Assembly: GCA_946407745.1 (NCBI GenBank)
Contig: CAMJPQ010000001.1
Coordinates: forward strand, 186,001-250,000
Reading direction: 5' to 3'
Source of the DNA: an uncultured Clostridia bacterium
Lineage (GTDB): Bacteria > Bacillota > Clostridia > Christensenellales > Aristaeellaceae
Length of the DNA: 64,000 nucleotides
Shown: in pieces, positions 22,216-30,656 of the stretch
Position numbering within the stretch: the stretch's first letter is position 1
Layout: each line of letters opens with the position of its first letter
The notes under the pieces: model-generated
The model's database searches: none
The model's input: only the letters and a program-made list of their open reading frames with translations
What the model was told of the DNA's origin: nothing
Program-made: the position numbers and the translations under genes

Positions 22216-22653
22216 ATGGACGAGAAGACGATGCTGAACGGGCTGAAGCGGATCAGCGGGCTGAAGGGCGCGCTGCCGACGGAGGACCGGAGGATCATCA
22301 GCGAGGCGCACCGGTGGATATTTGAGCACTGGCTGGCGCTTCCGCTGAAGGAGGCGCGGCTGCTGTCGCTGGAGGAGATACAGGCGCTGCCCGACCACGC
22401 GGTGGCGTGGGAGGAGGTGTGGTGCGAGGACTTCGACCTGAACGAGGATGGCGATGCGGTGGGCAACGGCAAGATGATCCGCGAGCTGGCCCCGGTGGAA
22501 AAGCTGGGAAATGTGATGCACGGCGCGGGAATGGATACGGACATCAACGAGCGGATGCTGCTGCCGGACCGCAGCTGCGCGGTGCGGTACTGGCTGGGGC
22601 GGCCGACGGAGAGCCAGATGGAGGGGGCGGCATGGCCGGATGACGCTGGATGA
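22216..22653 (+). CDS. hypothetical phage protein
   Basis: A 145-residue protein containing the segment LLSLEEIQALPDHAVAWEEVW, which I recall from many small clostridial phage proteins, and ending in a region predicted as coil. AGGGGTGAAAAGG precedes the ATG. Function unknown. Confidence 0.6.
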   Translation: MDEKTMLNGLKRISGLKGALPTEDRRIISEAHRWIFEHWLALPLKEARLLSLEEIQALPDHAVAWEEVWCEDFDLNEDGDAVGNGKMIRELAPVEKLGNVMHGAGMDTDINERMLLPDRSCAVRYWLGRPTESQMEGAAWPDDAG

Positions 22654-22894
22654 GGCGCTGGAGATTGTACGGAAGGAATACGATGCAGCCGTGGGGCTGG
22701 GTTATATACACAAGCCGCTGGCGTGGTCCCTTTACCGGGCGTGGCAGGCGGTGGACCGCGTAGAAAAAGAGAGGAGCGTAGTGCATGATATTGCCGGAAT
22801 GGCTGGGCGGGGGAAAGCGACTGACCGCCGCGGAGGTGAAGCGGCTGCCGGAGGGCAGCCGGGTGCAGGTGATCAGCGCGGACCGGCACGGTGA
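22640..22894 (+). CDS. hypothetical protein with overlapping tail
   Basis: An 84-residue frame overlapping the previous gene by 14 bases. The first 50 residues (TLDEALEIVRKEYDAAVGLG, KPLAWSLYRAWQAVD) form a plausible helical protein. The Gly/Arg-rich remainder overlaps the next gene by 110 bases and looks like frame read-through rather than a conserved domain. Confidence 0.5.
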   Translation: MTLDEALEIVRKEYDAAVGLGYIHKPLAWSLYRAWQAVDRVEKERSVVHDIAGMAGRGKATDRRGGEAAAGGQPGAGDQRGPAR

Positions 22895-23036
22895 GAAGAC
22901 GTGGAAAAACTGCACCGTGGTGAAATACGGCACCAGCGGAAAGCGGCTGCGGGTGAGCAACATGCGCGCCGGCGCAGACGACCTGCTGGAGATCCGGGAC
23001 AAAATGAACGAGGCCTACATGGAGGGGTGGAAATGA
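22785..23036 (+). CDS. hypothetical SH3-like small protein
   Basis: An 83-residue protein. LTAAEVKRLPEGSRVQVISADRHG followed by NCTVVKYGTSGKRLRV has the strand spacing of a small beta barrel, as in many phage proteins of this size. GAGAGGAG precedes its ATG. The stop overlaps the next start (ATGA). Confidence 0.6.
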   Translation: MILPEWLGGGKRLTAAEVKRLPEGSRVQVISADRHGEKTWKNCTVVKYGTSGKRLRVSNMRAGADDLLEIRDKMNEAYMEGWK

Positions 23037-23392
23037 ACGGGCTGGAAATCGCACTGATGGCGCTGGGGATCGCGACGCTGTGCGGCGGGGTCGCGCTGGC
23101 GGCGGTGAAGATAGTGGAGCTGGCGCAGTGGAAGCGGAAAATGGACGCGGGCCACAGCGCGGCCCTGCGGGCCATCGAGGAGCTGCGGGAGGCCGCGCGG
23201 GACACGCTGCAGGCGGAGAACGCGGACTTCAAGAACGCGCAGGACTGGTGCCAGCGGCTGAACGACCAGCTGGAAGAGTTGAAGGCAGACCACGACGCGC
23301 TGAGCGAGTTTACGGGCAAGATGGAGAGGCGCCTGAACATTCTGGAGCCCCGGGCGAACGACCTGGACCCGGTGCAACCGGAACCGGACTAA
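23033..23392 (+). CDS. membrane-anchored coiled-coil protein
   Basis: A 119-residue protein with one N-terminal membrane segment (LEIALMALGIATLCGGVALAAV) and a long coiled coil (about residues 30-100, including QLEELKADHDALSEF). A topology with the coil inside the cell is likely. Such early proteins may link phage processes to the membrane. Function unknown. Confidence 0.65.
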   Translation: MNGLEIALMALGIATLCGGVALAAVKIVELAQWKRKMDAGHSAALRAIEELREAARDTLQAENADFKNAQDWCQRLNDQLEELKADHDALSEFTGKMERRLNILEPRANDLDPVQPEPD

Positions 23393-23405
23393 GGAGGGAC
23401 GACAG

Positions 23406-23705
23406 ATGAAGCTGGGCTACAAAAACGCCGCGGAGGCGGCGCAGGAGCAGCTGAGCCGGGAAACGCCTGGCAAGCTGCCGGACAAGATCATGGTGTACTT
23501 TTCCAACGGGAACAAGGCCGTGATGGACCGGACGAAGACCGTTTTCGTCAGGAGAAACAACGGGTGCTTCGACTTTACGGGGGCGGACAACGGCAAGGCC
23601 ATGAGCTACGCCGAGATGCTGGCCGAGGGCTGCGCGGTGGTGAACTGGGAGAGCGTGAGCTGGGTGCGGGGGTTTGAGGAAGTGGCGGAGGATCCCGATG
23701 ACTGA
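23406..23705 (+). CDS. hypothetical protein
   Basis: A 99-residue protein (MKLGYKNAAEAAQEQLSRET, KIMVYFSNGNKAVMDRTKTVFV), beta-rich in the middle, acidic at the end. GGAGGGACGACAG precedes the ATG. Last gene of the small-gene block. The 140-base gap after it holds a fragment of the R5 repeat family (about 23711-23750) and no gene. Confidence 0.6.
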   Translation: MKLGYKNAAEAAQEQLSRETPGKLPDKIMVYFSNGNKAVMDRTKTVFVRRNNGCFDFTGADNGKAMSYAEMLAEGCAVVNWESVSWVRGFEEVAEDPDD

Positions 23706-23845
23706 CTCCCCTCCCCTTCAAAGAGCGCTCCGGCAAGAGGGCGCGGCTGGCGGCCTGACAACAAGCGAATAACCGAACGCGAGCGGAACCGGAACGGCAC
23801 GAAAAAGGCGATTTTTTCGGGACGGAAAAAACGGGAGGCGCGAGC

Positions 23846-24259
23846 GTGGAGAAGACGGGCAAGCGGGCGATACTGGAGAGCTACCGGAGCGCAATGTTCG
23901 AGAAGGCGGCGATCGAGAAGCAGATGGAGCTGCTGCACATCGGCGGGGAGCCGGGCGGGCTGCATGGGCTGAGCTACGACCGCGAGGGGCGCGGGACGAA
24001 CGAGCCGGTGTTGGCCGCGGTGCAGGCGCTGGAGGGCCTGGAGGAGCGACTGGTGCGGCAGGTGAAGGAGATTGACGCGCTGGCGAAGAGCTTCTGGGGG
24101 CTGGTGATGAGCGTGCCGGACGGGCGCGACCGGTCCGTGCTGATCAGCTATTACGCCAATGGGGAGAGCGACGCGATTATCGCGGTTACGCTCGGGATGA
24201 ACAGCCTGAGCGCCTTCCGGCTGCGGCACAAGATACTCGAAAAATATTTTCCAGAGTGA
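23846..24259 (+). CDS. sigma-like late regulator (ArpU/DUF1492-like)
   Basis: A 137-residue protein starting at GTG 23846. A helical N-terminal half is followed by a region-4-type helix-turn-helix (DRSVLISYYANGESDAIIAV, then LSAFRLRHKILEKY). Proteins of this type (ArpU, RinA, DUF1492) precede the terminase genes in phages of Gram-positive hosts and switch on late transcription. Its position here, just before the late leader and terminase genes, fits that role. Confidence 0.7.
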   Translation: MEKTGKRAILESYRSAMFEKAAIEKQMELLHIGGEPGGLHGLSYDREGRGTNEPVLAAVQALEGLEERLVRQVKEIDALAKSFWGLVMSVPDGRDRSVLISYYANGESDAIIAVTLGMNSLSAFRLRHKILEKYFPE

Positions 24260-24291
24260 AATAAAAGATAATGAATGTTAATGGCGGGGTG

Positions 24292-24382
24292 TGCTACAAT
24301 GGCAGCGTGGAAAACCGGACGAACACCCCGCGCCCGGCTCCGCGCGGCCGGCGACGGGCAGCATTGCCCGCGCCGGGCTTTT
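24292..24382 (+). promoter_or_regulatory. putative late promoter and structured leader
   Basis: An extended -10 (TG-C-TACAAT, 24292-24300) without a good -35 suggests an activator-dependent promoter. It is followed by a nested hairpin: outer arms 24332-24338/24372-24378, inner stem 24355-24360/24365-24370, then TTTT (24379-24382). The leader can act as a terminator, so late expression may need antitermination as well as activation. Confidence 0.5.
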
Positions 24383-24411
24383 GCGATAACGCGGCGAAGG
24401 GAGGGCGGAGA

Positions 24412-25032
24412 ATGAGGGGAGAAATACGGGTTGACGCGAGCGACCTGCTGGAGAAGCTGCAGCACATCGAGATGGTACTGGGCGGCGCGGAAAGGGACGC
24501 GGCGCTGTACCAGATCATGAAAAAGATGGCGGGCAGCGTGCGGCAGGTTGTGAAAGGTACCGTGCCGCCCAAGTACCACGTGAGCGCCGGAAGGGCCGCC
24601 GGGGCCGTGCGGAGCCCGCAGATCGGCACAACGCGGACGGTGATATCGGTGAAGGACATCCGCGGCGTGATCGGCCAGGACTATGAAGCGAGAGCCTCTA
24701 TCAGCGGGCTCACGGGCAGGAAAAAGCTGAGCACGGTGCAGCGGAAGGGCTGGCTGAGCGGCAAAAACAGCCGCAGGCGGTACAAGGTACTGGCTTACAT
24801 TGTGAAGGCGGGGCCCTCGAAACTGCCGGATCAGGGCAACCGGATCCACTTCTACGCGGCGGGGCGCGTGATGGCAAGGCTGGGCGGCACCAGAACGCTG
24901 GTGAAACCGGTGGGCATTGCGAGCAGCCAGATGCCGCCGAACCGATCCGAGCCGGAGACGGCAAAGCGGATTGGGCGGCGACTGGAGCAGTACACCGCGC
25001 ACGAGTTCGACTGGCGGCTGAGCCACGCATAA
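24412..25032 (+). CDS. HK97-gp10-like minor tail/head protein
   Basis: A 206-residue protein. ATG 24412 is chosen (GGAGGG 7 bases upstream); the frame is open upstream through the leader but has no ribosome site there. The opening VDASDLLEKLQHIEMVLGG and the following basic VRQVVKGTVPPKYHV resemble HK97 gp10-like proteins. Finding it before the small terminase gene instead of among tail genes is unusual, so the assignment is tentative. Confidence 0.5.
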   Translation: MRGEIRVDASDLLEKLQHIEMVLGGAERDAALYQIMKKMAGSVRQVVKGTVPPKYHVSAGRAAGAVRSPQIGTTRTVISVKDIRGVIGQDYEARASISGLTGRKKLSTVQRKGWLSGKNSRRRYKVLAYIVKAGPSKLPDQGNRIHFYAAGRVMARLGGTRTLVKPVGIASSQMPPNRSEPETAKRIGRRLEQYTAHEFDWRLSHA

Positions 25033-25042
25033 GGGGTGAAAA

Positions 25043-25570
25043 ATGGCGCTGGAGCTGAAGCTGAGCAAGCAGGAGCTGAGCGAGCTGGCCGGGTACACCT
25101 ACCGGCAGCTGCACAACATCGACACCACGCTGCGGGAAAACGGGAAGGCGGGGCTTTTTCCGGAAAAGGACGCGGACGGCAAGTACGACGCGCGGGACTT
25201 TGTGCAAAACTGGGTGGCGTACAAGGTGAGCGCGGCGGAAAACGGCAGCGACGACCTGGAAGCCGTGAAGGCCAGGCACGAGGCCGTGAAGATGCAGAAG
25301 AGCGAAATACAGCTGGCGCTGATGAAGGGCGAGGTGGTGGACGCCCGGGAGACGGTGAAGCTGTGGGCGGACATCGCCACCAGCGTGCGGACGCGGCTGA
25401 TGAACCTGCCCAAGCAGCTGGCGCCGAAGCTGGTGATGATCGGCGACGCGCGGATCATCGAGGCGAACCTGGAGGAGAGTGTGCGGGAGGCGCTGGCGCT
25501 GATCGCGGACACGCCGCTGCCGAAGGAGCTGGAGACCGACGGCGAGGAGACGGAGGACGCCGAGGAGTAA
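25043..25570 (+). CDS. terminase small subunit (Nu1-like)
   Basis: A 175-residue protein with an N-terminal winged-helix DNA-binding domain (LSKQELSELAGYTYRQLHNIDTTL), a middle helix pair (AVKARHEAVKMQKSEIQLAL) and an acidic C-terminus for contact with the large subunit. This matches lambda Nu1-type small terminases. The large subunit gene follows after 21 bases. Confidence 0.85.
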   Translation: MALELKLSKQELSELAGYTYRQLHNIDTTLRENGKAGLFPEKDADGKYDARDFVQNWVAYKVSAAENGSDDLEAVKARHEAVKMQKSEIQLALMKGEVVDARETVKLWADIATSVRTRLMNLPKQLAPKLVMIGDARIIEANLEESVREALALIADTPLPKELETDGEETEDAEE

Positions 25571-25591
25571 TACGCTACACGGGGTGGACGG

Positions 25592-27451
25592 ATGAAACTG
25601 GGGGACATCGCGCGCGCGACGCTGGACTGCTTCCGCCCGCCGAGCGCGGAGAGTGTAAGCGAATGGGCGGAGAAAAACCGGGTGCTGACCTCAAAGAGCG
25701 CTGAGCCGGGACCGTGGAAGAACGACCGCGCGCCCTACCAGCGGGAGATCATGGACGCGTACACCGAGCCGGGGATCTGGAAAATCGTCGTGATGAGCAG
25801 CGCGCAGGTCGGGAAAACCGACATGGTGCTGAACATGATCGGCCGATCGGTGGACCTGGACCCGGGACCGATGCTGTTTGTGGGGCCGAGCGACGAATAC
25901 ATGGAGAAGTTCTCCAAGGAGCGCCTGGCGGACAACATCGCGGCCTCGCCTGTTTTGCGGCGGAAGGTGCACGAGGCGAAGAGCCGGGACGGCGGCAACA
26001 CGCTGATGAACAAATCCTTCCCCGGCGGCTTCCTGGCGCTGACGGGCGCAAACAGCCCGGCGGGGCTGGCGGGGCGGCCGATCCAGAAGCTGTTTATGGA
26101 CGAAGTGGACCGCATGCCGAAGTCGGCGGGCACCGAGGGCGACCCGGTGATGCTGGCCACGGAGCGCACGGTGACCTTCTTCAACCGGAAGATCGTGCTG
26201 ACAAGCACCCCGACGGACAAGGGCGCGAGCCGGATCGAGAAGGAGTTCACGCACGGCACCCAGGAGGAGTGGTGCGTGGAGTGCGAGGGCTGCCACACGT
26301 ATCACGAAATTGTGTTCGAGGACATCCGCTTCGAGAAGGAGGCGGCTGCCCAGGGCGACTACAGCGAGTGGACGGTGACGGACGCGAAATGGCGCTGCCC
26401 GCAGTGCGGCCACCTGATGGACGAGCTGGCGGTGAAGCGCGCACCGGCAAAATGGATACCGCGCAACCCGAGGGCGCGGGAGCGGGGCGTGCGGAGCTTC
26501 CACCTGAACGCCTTCATGAGCCCGTGGGGGAACTGGAAGGAAATCTGCAAGCTGTTCCTGGACTCCAAGGACGACGCGAACCTGCTGAAAACCTTCTACA
26601 ACCTGCAGCTGGGCAAGAGCTTCGAGCTGCGGACGGAGACCGGCGAGCCGGAGCGGCTGTTTGAGCGGCGGGAGACCTACCCCGCCGAGGTGCCGCGCGG
26701 CGTGCTGGCGCTGACGATGGGCGTGGACACGCAGGACAACCGCCTGGAATACGAGGTGGTGGGCTGGGGCCGCAGCGAGGAGAGCTGGGGTATCCGGCGC
26801 GGCGTGATCCCAGGGCGCGCGGACGAGGAGAAGACCTGGCAGAAGCTGGACGAGCTGCTGGACAGGGTGTGGATCCTCGAAAACGGGAAGGGCCTGAAGA
26901 TCGCGGCGGCGTTTATCGACTCGGGCGGCCACTACACCGAGGAGATTTACAACGGCTGCCGCGCGAGGCTGAACAAGCGCATTTTCCCGATCAAGGGCAA
27001 CAACCGCGACGACGGCCCGCTGGTGCGGCTGAGCAAGACGCAGAAGACCACCCGGCGCGGGCTGAACCTTTTCATCATCAACGTGTACGCGGGAAAGGAA
27101 GCAATCCTTTATAACACGGGCGTGAGCGAAAAGGGCGCGCGGTACATGCACTATCCGGACAACCCGGAGGCCGGGTACGACCAGGAATATTTCCGGGGCC
27201 TGATTTCCGAGCGGCGGGTGCTGAAGCCGGCGAAGGGCCGGCAGGCGGCGCAGTATGTGTGGGAGCAGACCTACACTCGCAACGAGCCGCTGGACATGCG
27301 CAACTACGCGCGGGCGGCGTTCAAATGCTTCGACATCGACCTGCGGGCCGCCGAGGAGCGGCTGTGGGGCGAGAAGAAGGTGACGCCCGGAACACCCAAG
27401 GGCGCGCCGAAAAAGCCGCGCGGGCGTTTATCAGCAGGGATCAAGGTTTAA
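25592..27451 (+). CDS. terminase large subunit (lambda gpA-like)
   Basis: A 619-residue packaging motor. The N-terminal ATPase domain has a Walker A-like SSAQVGKT and a Walker B KLFMDEVDRMP. A cysteine cluster (CVECEGC ... CPQCGH) lies between the ATPase and nuclease parts. The C-terminal nuclease region includes VDTQDNRLEYEVVGWG and AAFIDSGGHYTEE with candidate acidic residues. Length and order fit the GpA family (lambda-type, cos packaging). Confidence 0.92.
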   Translation: MKLGDIARATLDCFRPPSAESVSEWAEKNRVLTSKSAEPGPWKNDRAPYQREIMDAYTEPGIWKIVVMSSAQVGKTDMVLNMIGRSVDLDPGPMLFVGPSDEYMEKFSKERLADNIAASPVLRRKVHEAKSRDGGNTLMNKSFPGGFLALTGANSPAGLAGRPIQKLFMDEVDRMPKSAGTEGDPVMLATERTVTFFNRKIVLTSTPTDKGASRIEKEFTHGTQEEWCVECEGCHTYHEIVFEDIRFEKEAAAQGDYSEWTVTDAKWRCPQCGHLMDELAVKRAPAKWIPRNPRARERGVRSFHLNAFMSPWGNWKEICKLFLDSKDDANLLKTFYNLQLGKSFELRTETGEPERLFERRETYPAEVPRGVLALTMGVDTQDNRLEYEVVGWGRSEESWGIRRGVIPGRADEEKTWQKLDELLDRVWILENGKGLKIAAAFIDSGGHYTEEIYNGCRARLNKRIFPIKGNNRDDGPLVRLSKTQKTTRRGLNLFIINVYAGKEAILYNTGVSEKGARYMHYPDNPEAGYDQEYFRGLISERRVLKPAKGRQAAQYVWEQTYTRNEPLDMRNYARAAFKCFDIDLRAAEERLWGEKKVTPGTPKGAPKKPRGRLSAGIKV

Positions 27452-27480
27452 TCAATGCGGCCCTGGCGGGCAGCACACGA

Positions 27481-27535
27481 AACCGGCGAACGTTCGCCGG
27501 TTTTCTTTTTACCGGCTTTATGCCGGTTTTCTTTT
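27481..27535 (+). terminator. two tandem terminators inside the late operon
   Basis: A 10 bp stem (27481-27490 with 27493-27502) followed by TTTTCTTTTT, then a second stem (27511-27516 with 27522-27527) again followed by TTTTCTTTTT. They lie between the terminase and head genes, where full termination would block virion synthesis, so attenuation or antitermination is implied. Confidence 0.75.
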
Positions 27536-27564
27536 TGCCGGTTTTACGGGAAGGGGGTGAGGCG

Positions 27565-27807
27565 ATGTCCATCAGGACGGCGTACACGCTGGCGGAAGCG
27601 CGGCGGATGCTGAAGATCTGGAAGGACTGCGAGGAGGCGCTGGCGACCGGCCGCGTGAAGGAGTACGTGATCGGCACCAGGCGGCTGACGATGATCGACA
27701 TGGCGGACATCGAGAAGCAGATACAGCGCTACGCGAACATCATCGAGGCGCTGAGCGGCGCGGCGCGCACCACAAAGGTGGCGCGGGCGGTGCCCCGCGA
27801 CCTGTGA
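27565..27807 (+). CDS. DUF6148 / gpW-like head-joining protein
   Basis: An 80-residue protein, helical (AYTLAEARRMLKIWKDCEEAL) with a central beta hairpin (KEYVIGTRRLTMIDMADIEKQ). Size and position between the large terminase and portal genes match gpW/DUF6148 proteins, which close the head after packaging. AAGGGGGTGA precedes the ATG, and the stop overlaps the frame of the portal gene. Confidence 0.75.
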   Translation: MSIRTAYTLAEARRMLKIWKDCEEALATGRVKEYVIGTRRLTMIDMADIEKQIQRYANIIEALSGAARTTKVARAVPRDL

Positions 27808-27821
27808 GAGAAGGGGCAGGC

Positions 27822-29456
27822 ATGGCTGAGAAAAAGAAGAAAAGCGCCCTCTCCGGGGCGGTGGGCGCGCTGATCAGCGCGGTGACCCCCGGGAACCGGG
27901 CGCAGCGGCGCGGAAACCAGAGAGCCGTGCGGCGGGCGCGGATGAGCGCGACCGGCTACGGCGCGCACGGCGCGAACAGCAGGAAGAACAGCCTGATCGG
28001 CTGGCTGTACGGCGGCGGCAGCGCGGAGGACGACATCGACCTGCAGGGCGCGACGCTGCGCAAGCGGGCGCGCGACCTGTACGCGGGCGGCGGCGTGGGG
28101 CGCGGGGCGCCTTCCACCATGGTGACGAACGTGGTGGGCAGCGGGATCCGGCCGAAGCCGCAGATTGACGCGGACTTCCTCGGGCTGAGCGAGGAGGCGG
28201 CGGACGCCTGGCAGGCGCAGGCGGCGCGGGAGTTTGAGCTGTGGGCGCGGACGCCGATGTGCGACTGGACGCGGCAGCACAACTTTTACGTGCTGCAGGA
28301 GCTGACCTTCCGCTCGATGCTGATGAGCGGCGACGCCTTTGCGCTGTTTGGGGCGAAGGCGAACCCGCAGAATCCGTACCAAATGGTACTGCGGCTGCTG
28401 GAGGCGGACCGGGTTTCCACCCCGGAGAGCGGCGGCGAGAGCGAGGCCAAGGCCGTGGACGGCGGCGGGCGGATCATCGACGGCGTAGAGGTGGATTCCG
28501 ACGGCGAGGTGAAGCGCTACTGGGTGAGCAGCTTCCACCCGCTGATGGAGGACCCGGCCGGGCGGCTTGAGTGGACGGCGATTGACGCGTGGGGAAAAGA
28601 CACCGGGATGCCGAACGTGCTGCACGTGATGACCGCCGAGCGGCCGGAGCAGCACCGCGGCGTGCCCTACGTGAGCGCGATGATCGAGCAGATCAAGCAG
28701 CTGGACCGGTACATTGACTCGGAACTGGCGGCGAACATCGTGGCCGCGATGCTGACGGTGTTCATCACCTCGGAGGCGGACGACGGGCGCTTCCCGCTGG
28801 ACGACGCGATACCGGACGAGGAAAAGGTGACCGACGACGAGCGGCAGCTGGAGCTCGGCAGCGGCGCGATCTACAAGCTGGACCCTGGCGAGGACGTGAA
28901 GGACGTGAACCCGGGGCGGCAGAACTCGACCTTCGAGAGCTTTGTGAGCGAGATGGTGACGCTGATCGGCGCCTCGGTGGAGATTCCGCCGGAGGTGCTG
29001 ATGCACAAGTATTCCAGCAACTACACGGCCGCGAAGGCCGCGCTGCTGGACTTCTGGCGGGTGGTGAAACGGTACCGCCAGCGCTTCAACGAAATGTTCA
29101 ACCAGCCGGTATACGAGGCGTGGCTGGCGGAGGCGGTGGCCCTGGGCAGGATTGAGGCCCCGGGCTTTTTCGATGACCCGGCCGTGCGCGGCGCGTGGTG
29201 CGGGTGCCGGTGGATCGGCGCGAGCCAGGGCCACGTGCAGCCTGTGCAGGAAGCCAACGCGGCCGCCGCGAGGGTGGCGCTGAACATTTCCACCGAGGAG
29301 CAGGAAGCGATGGAATACAACGGCGCGGACTGGCGCGACATCATCCGCCAGAGAAAGCGCGAGATTGACGCGCGGCGCGAAATGGCGCCGGAGGAAGAGC
29401 TGCCGAAGGCCGGAACGACCACGCGGCAGGAGGAAGGACGGGAGGCGAAGACATGA
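27822..29456 (+). CDS. portal protein (lambda gpB-like)
   Basis: A 544-residue protein. ATG 27822 is chosen because AAGGGG lies upstream; GTG 27804 is possible. Motifs of lambda-type portals are present: RARDLYAGGGVGRGA, VVGSGIRPKPQI, and ISTEEQEAMEYNGADWRDI near the C-terminus. It forms the dodecameric ring at one head vertex, through which DNA passes. It is followed with 4 bases of overlap by the protease gene. Confidence 0.9.
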   Translation: MAEKKKKSALSGAVGALISAVTPGNRAQRRGNQRAVRRARMSATGYGAHGANSRKNSLIGWLYGGGSAEDDIDLQGATLRKRARDLYAGGGVGRGAPSTMVTNVVGSGIRPKPQIDADFLGLSEEAADAWQAQAAREFELWARTPMCDWTRQHNFYVLQELTFRSMLMSGDAFALFGAKANPQNPYQMVLRLLEADRVSTPESGGESEAKAVDGGGRIIDGVEVDSDGEVKRYWVSSFHPLMEDPAGRLEWTAIDAWGKDTGMPNVLHVMTAERPEQHRGVPYVSAMIEQIKQLDRYIDSELAANIVAAMLTVFITSEADDGRFPLDDAIPDEEKVTDDERQLELGSGAIYKLDPGEDVKDVNPGRQNSTFESFVSEMVTLIGASVEIPPEVLMHKYSSNYTAAKAALLDFWRVVKRYRQRFNEMFNQPVYEAWLAEAVALGRIEAPGFFDDPAVRGAWCGCRWIGASQGHVQPVQEANAAAARVALNISTEEQEAMEYNGADWRDIIRQRKREIDARREMAPEEELPKAGTTTRQEEGREAKT

Positions 29457-30640
29457 GCAGGAGCCGGTTTTCCCTGCGCTGCGAGATGCGGATGGCCGCG
29501 GAGCGCGTGGGCGAAATCAAGATTTACAGCGTGATCGACTCGTGGAGCTGGGGCGAGGATGACCCCAGCGTGACGGCCGACAAGTTCGACAAAATGCTGA
29601 AGGGCCTGGGGGACGTGGACACGCTGGTGATCCGCATCAACTCCCCCGGCGGCGTGGTGAGCGAGGCCGTGGCCATGCGCACGATGCTGATCAACCACCC
29701 GGCGAAGAAGGTGGTGGACATTGAGGGATACTGCTGCTCGGCGGCGACGCTGTTTGCGACGATCCCCGGCGCAAAGGTGCGCATTGCGAAGGGCGCGGAG
29801 TTCATGATCCACCGGCCCATTTCCGGGCGGTACGGAAATGCCGACGAGATGCTTTCCGCCTACAACTACCTGAAGAAGGGCGAGGAGGACATCGCGGACA
29901 TGTACGCCGCGAGAACCGGGAAGACGGCGGCGGAAATGCTGGACGCCATGAAGGCCGAGACCTGGTACACCGCGCAGGAGGCCGTGGACGCGGGCTTCTG
30001 CGACGAGGTGATGCCGGAGGAAGACCTGGAGGCGGCGGCCTGCGCCACCGAGGAGGCGATGGCCGCGAGGGCGGAGCTGATCAGCGCCGGTTACCAGCGG
30101 GTGCCGGAGGATCTGCGCCTGGCCATACGAGACGCGCGGGCGGTCAACAGCGCGCTTGACACTGTCAGCAACGGGGAACCGGCAGTTGCCACCGGTCTAC
30201 CTGCTGAAAATACACCCAAGGAGGGAACAGCGATGGAACCCAAAGAAACCGCAACTGCCGAGATGACGCTGGAGCAGCTGCAGGCGGAACACCCTGAGCT
30301 GCTGGCCCAGGCGGCGCAGGAAGCCGTGCGGGCCGAGCGTGAGCGCGTGGATGAAATCGACGCGCTGACCCCGCCAGGCGAGGCATGGGCGCAGATGGCC
30401 GCACAGGCCAAGGCGGACGGCACCAGCTCGCAGGACTTCTTCCGCGCGGTGGTCGCCAAACAGCGCGAGCAGGCCAAAAGCTATCTGGAAGCCCGCGCAA
30501 GGGAAACCGCCCCCGCGGAAAATGTGCAGGCCGGCGACACGGCCGACAACGACGGTGAGGACGCGGAGCAGGCCTCCGCGCGGATGGCCAAAGAGGTGGC
30601 CGAGATGAACGTGGCGTGCAACGCGCACGGCATGTTCTGA
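29453..30640 (+). CDS. prohead protease (ClpP/S49-like) with C-terminal scaffold
   Basis: A 395-residue protein. Residues 20-200 form a ClpP-like protease: VIRINSPGGVVSEA is the oxyanion region, the nucleophile serine lies in EGYCCSAAT, and the histidine is in FMIHRP. From about residue 260 the sequence is a charged helical region typical of scaffold. An internal start at 30233 would make this part alone. This matches lambda gene C with nested Nu3. Confidence 0.88.
   Translation: MSRSRFSLRCEMRMAAERVGEIKIYSVIDSWSWGEDDPSVTADKFDKMLKGLGDVDTLVIRINSPGGVVSEAVAMRTMLINHPAKKVVDIEGYCCSAATLFATIPGAKVRIAKGAEFMIHRPISGRYGNADEMLSAYNYLKKGEEDIADMYAARTGKTAAEMLDAMKAETWYTAQEAVDAGFCDEVMPEEDLEAAACATEEAMAARAELISAGYQRVPEDLRLAIRDARAVNSALDTVSNGEPAVATGLPAENTPKEGTAMEPKETATAEMTLEQLQAEHPELLAQAAQEAVRAERERVDEIDALTPPGEAWAQMAAQAKADGTSSQDFFRAVVAKQREQAKSYLEARARETAPAENVQAGDTADNDGEDAEQASARMAKEVAEMNVACNAHGMF
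30233..30640 (+). CDS. nested scaffold protein (Nu3-like), internal in-frame start
   Basis: ATG 30233 is in frame with the protease gene and has a strong AAGGAGGG (30218-30225) 7 bases upstream. The 135-residue product begins MEPKETATAEMTLEQLQAEH and is acidic and helical, as expected for capsid scaffold. The stop is shared with the protease. Confidence 0.75.
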   Translation: MEPKETATAEMTLEQLQAEHPELLAQAAQEAVRAERERVDEIDALTPPGEAWAQMAAQAKADGTSSQDFFRAVVAKQREQAKSYLEARARETAPAENVQAGDTADNDGEDAEQASARMAKEVAEMNVACNAHGMF

Positions 30641-30656
30641 GAGAGGAGGACATGAG

